Of a stretch of DNA of 40,051 nucleotides, positions 39,986-40,051 are shown piece by piece. Under the pieces are notes generated by a model that saw only the letters and a program-made list of their open reading frames with translations, was not told the origin of the DNA and searched no databases. Made by a program: the position numbers and the translations under genes. Where the stretch lies: positions 1-40,051 of the forward strand of contig NZ_WRPM01000070.1 of assembly GCF_009758175.1 (NCBI RefSeq), read 5' to 3'. The stretch's first letter is position 1; the number at the start of each line of letters is the position of its first letter. Source of the stretch: Nesterenkonia alkaliphila. GTDB lineage: Bacteria > Actinomycetota > Actinomycetes > Actinomycetales > Micrococcaceae.

Positions 39986-40051
39986 TGTTGTAAGCGGCCA
40001 TGAAAAACTGCCCATAGGCGGCCACGGAACTGCCCACTGACGGCCAGTAGA
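39986..40051. repeat. Tandem repeats resembling the end of an IS21-type element
   Basis: After TGTTG (39986) the words GCGGCCA (39994, 40018, then CGGCCA 40041) and ACTGCCCA (40007, 40029) alternate with spacings of 22-24 bases to the edge of the window. Repeated 20-24-bp units at the termini are characteristic for IS21-family elements in actinobacteria, so istA/istB genes may lie just outside. Inference; the window ends here. Confidence 0.45.

Noticed and set aside
1-40051. tRNA, rRNA and CRISPR arrays
   Set aside because: No GGTTCGANTCC-type T-arms with matching acceptor stems, no rRNA segments and no regularly spaced repeats with unique spacers were seen by eye.

Overview
The window is high-GC DNA with Actinomycetota-type genes: DUF6221, DUF6907 and DUF6262 proteins, WYL and AraC regulators, many GTG starts and several probably leaderless starts. 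Very acidic exported proteins would suit a salt-tolerant member of Micrococcales, but the genus cannot be read from this sequence alone. No rRNA, tRNA or CRISPR array was found by eye.

Layout. (1) 1-2.4 kb: the N-terminal part of a Na/phosphate cotransporter with a PHO-box-like tandem repeat upstream, the membrane protease htpX, and a small nucleotidyltransferase. (2) 2.4-7.4 kb: an accessory island with a multiply frameshifted DUF4062-like gene, a coupled pair (unknown protein plus XRE/ImmA-like metallopeptidase regulator) behind a promoter with an inverted repeat, and an unknown 387-aa protein. (3) 7.5-10.6 kb: a Tn554-type recombinase trio (TnpA, TnpB, TnpC-like) with overlapping genes. 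(4) 10.65-13.1 kb: malate:quinone oxidoreductase with a divergent LysR regulator. (5) about 13.4-30.1 kb: a probable integrated plasmid-like element. It has a tyrosine integrase coupled to an XRE regulator, two related excisionase-like proteins, DUF6907 and DUF6221 proteins, a lipoprotein/membrane-protein cluster under a small XRE regulator, a replication operon (HTH protein, unknown protein, prim-pol/SF3 helicase) behind a structured leader, and an iteron-like TGTCA cluster downstream. An IS481-family insertion sequence sits in this element in a perfect CCTAGG duplication that supplies the stop codon of its own transposase. A TCCGGACACT motif occurs four times in front of genes of this element and may be the XRE operator. 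No conjugation genes were recognised. (6) 30.2-39.9 kb: small metabolic and regulatory genes (class IV aminotransferase/MerR, hydrolase, LysE exporter, frameshifted AraC, WYL regulator fused to a methyltransferase, VOC protein, methyltransferase fused to a NUDIX hydrolase, a second NUDIX, YecM-like, HAD phosphatase, FMN-binding protein). The right edge seems to enter an IS21-type end.

The signals most worth a second look are the leader before the replication operon (two identical arms that can each pair with the start region), the iteron-like cluster, the repeated TCCGGACACT motif, the IS481 stop-codon arrangement, the two in-frame gene fusions at 33.7-37.4 kb, and the uncharacterised XRE/ImmA pair.
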